Below, one piece after another: positions 9,838 to 10,958 of a DNA stretch of 10,958 bases. The notes under the pieces are model-generated. The model was not told the origin of the DNA. It was given only the letters and a program-made list of their open reading frames with translations, and ran no database searches. The first letter of the stretch is position 1. Each line of letters begins with the position of its first letter. The stretch comes from Candidatus Thorarchaeota archaeon (lineage in GTDB: Archaea > Asgardarchaeota > Thorarchaeia > Thorarchaeales > Thorarchaeaceae): the NCBI GenBank assembly GCA_016840385.1, contig JAEOSL010000115.1, positions 1 through 10,958 on the forward strand. The letters run 5' to 3'. Made by a program: the position numbers and the translations under genes.

Positions 9838-10958
9838 TGAATCGAAGATTGGTAATTATAATGATTGTGGGGCTGTTTTTGCTCCCCGCTTTATATAGCC
9901 CGCAAAATCTTTCCCTATCTGATTATGGTTTCATTAGTCCCGCCGAACAGAATATCATAGAAGATTTCGTGCTTTCTGGGGATGGTGACGAGTCACCTGA
10001 TTCGATTCCTGATTTCTCGGAGACCCTTGATGACGACGTGTTACACTATCAGGATAGTGACGGAATGCTAGACCAAGACGCAAACCTGAGCGATAGTTAT
10101 TATTATTCGAGTTGTTCTGAGGCGGGTTCGTGGGTTGCGGGGTATTCTGGAGCTTGGAATGGTGGAGTGACCTCTAGTGATAGCATCCTCACGCTAAATC
10201 ACACAGGGGGAGCAGATAATATCGGAGATGCCGAAAACTCGCATTTGTCAATCTCTACTGTGACAGCAAATGCTTACAAAGTCTACACCAATTTTTCTTA
10301 TTCTGCAAATGGGACCGTTGGTAATCTCCATCTTACCATATCAGGAACTCCCGTAACGATCCTGTATATTGACACATATTCTCAAAGTACATGGCATGCC
10401 GTTAACCAGACATTGACTGCTTGTACGACCCTAACAACCTTGAATTATCACGTTGAACTTAGCACAGGGGTCTCTTTAGAGTTGATGGTGGACTATATCG
10501 CCATCGTTCCCGACACCTGCTATTATGAGAGTGCTTCAACCCACTACGCCGAGAGTTTCGCGGGAATTGATGATTGGACAACCTCGGACACCTCGATAAC
10601 TTCTGATGGCGATTTGGCAAACATAACAGAAAACGGTGCAGGTTCCACAGGTAGAGCATATGCCTCATTTGATTCAACAGACTTCTTTGAATACTATTAC
10701 GAGTTTAGCATTTCTACTATGACCGCAACCACAGCAAACCTTGAGTTCTGGGATGGTTCTGCCTATAACACATTGAGGACATTCACCGCCGCGGGAACGT
10801 ACAAGGGTATCATATCTGATTCTGATGCTGAAACAATGCAGAGAATCGGTTTTCTTGTTGGCTCTGAGGGTGGCAATCTCAAACCTGATTATCTCAGAAT
10901 CAGCAAATCAAACGATACTGGCTGGCAACACGACGGGAGCACTACGCAGGGCATTTCT
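9837..10958 (+). CDS. Large secreted protein with tandem beta domains (3' end outside window)
   Basis: The frame is open to the right edge: 374 codons without a stop. A basic N-terminus and hydrophobic stretch (MNRRLVIIMIVGLFLLPALY) form a signal peptide or anchor. After an acidic linker (about residues 45-85, rich in Asp, Ser and Glu), two similar domains follow, about 107-225 and 247-357. Each starts near a Trp, has an S-x-DG/DS-x-L strand early on and ends in DYxxI (DYIAIVP, DYLRISK). A third seems to begin at the edge. This looks like a chain of ConA- or carbohydrate-binding-type beta sandwiches, as in adhesins, receptor-binding proteins or cell-surface proteins. SD GCGGAGGTG (9823-9831) precedes ATG 9837, which overlaps the previous stop. 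It is the best candidate in the window for host-surface binding. Confidence 0.72.
   Translation, partial: MNRRLVIIMIVGLFLLPALYSPQNLSLSDYGFISPAEQNIIEDFVLSGDGDESPDSIPDFSETLDDDVLHYQDSDGMLDQDANLSDSYYYSSCSEAGSWVAGYSGAWNGGVTSSDSILTLNHTGGADNIGDAENSHLSISTVTANAYKVYTNFSYSANGTVGNLHLTISGTPVTILYIDTYSQSTWHAVNQTLTACTTLTTLNYHVELSTGVSLELMVDYIAIVPDTCYYESASTHYAESFAGIDDWTTSDTSITSDGDLANITENGAGSTGRAYASFDSTDFFEYYYEFSISTMTATTANLEFWDGSAYNTLRTFTAAGTYKGIISDSDAETMQRIGFLVGSEGGNLKPDYLRISKSNDTGWQHDGSTTQGIS

Noticed and set aside
10459..10677. Minus-strand frame of 72 codons
   Set aside because: Antisense to the long open secreted-protein frame; composition is low-complexity.

Overview
The window looks like part of an archaeal virus, provirus or related integrative element. 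This is inferred from gene content: a tyrosine integrase, many very small genes packed stop-to-start, several tiny CxxC zinc-binding proteins, a LAGLIDADG homing endonuclease, and a long run of single-membrane-anchored, beta-rich secreted proteins. Strong Shine-Dalgarno (SD) sequences of the GGAGGTGA type precede most genes. I see no terminase, portal, packaging ATPase or recognisable capsid gene, so 'virus' is likely but not proven, and the host cannot be named.

Left part (1-850): the C-terminal end of a DNA cytosine-5 methyltransferase runs in from the left edge. A GC-rich, non-coding stretch of about 230 bases follows, full of potential hairpins. Then comes a 52-residue membrane protein.

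Accessory block (about 850-3275): this is a same-strand, AT-rich string of small genes of unknown function, plus an FkbM-type methyltransferase and a polytopic membrane protein. Nearly every gene here starts at a GTG inside the same box, GGAG(n)TGAGGAACAGTGA. The box fuses an SD, a constant GGAACA spacer and the GTG start. Six full copies and two broken ones are present. A homing endonuclease gene sits at the right edge of this block, beside a broken box.

Middle part (3850-5113): higher-GC genes for a putative ribbon-helix-helix protein and an unknown protein, then a tightly overlapping set of micro-genes (28-63 codons), three of which encode CxxC zinc-ribbon-like proteins. A convergent tyrosine recombinase gene (5110-6165, minus strand) overlaps the last of them by 4 bases.

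Right part (6166-10958): a 226-base divergent control region with inverted repeats separates the integrase from a rightward operon. The operon encodes a 314-residue anchored beta-rich protein, a 202-residue anchored beta-rich protein, a CPBP (CaaX/Abi-type) intramembrane protease, a 349-residue protein with membrane segments at both ends, a 56-residue membrane protein, and a large secreted protein with tandem beta domains that runs off the right edge. I infer that this is a virion or cell-envelope module in which the protease may mature or release its membrane-anchored partners.
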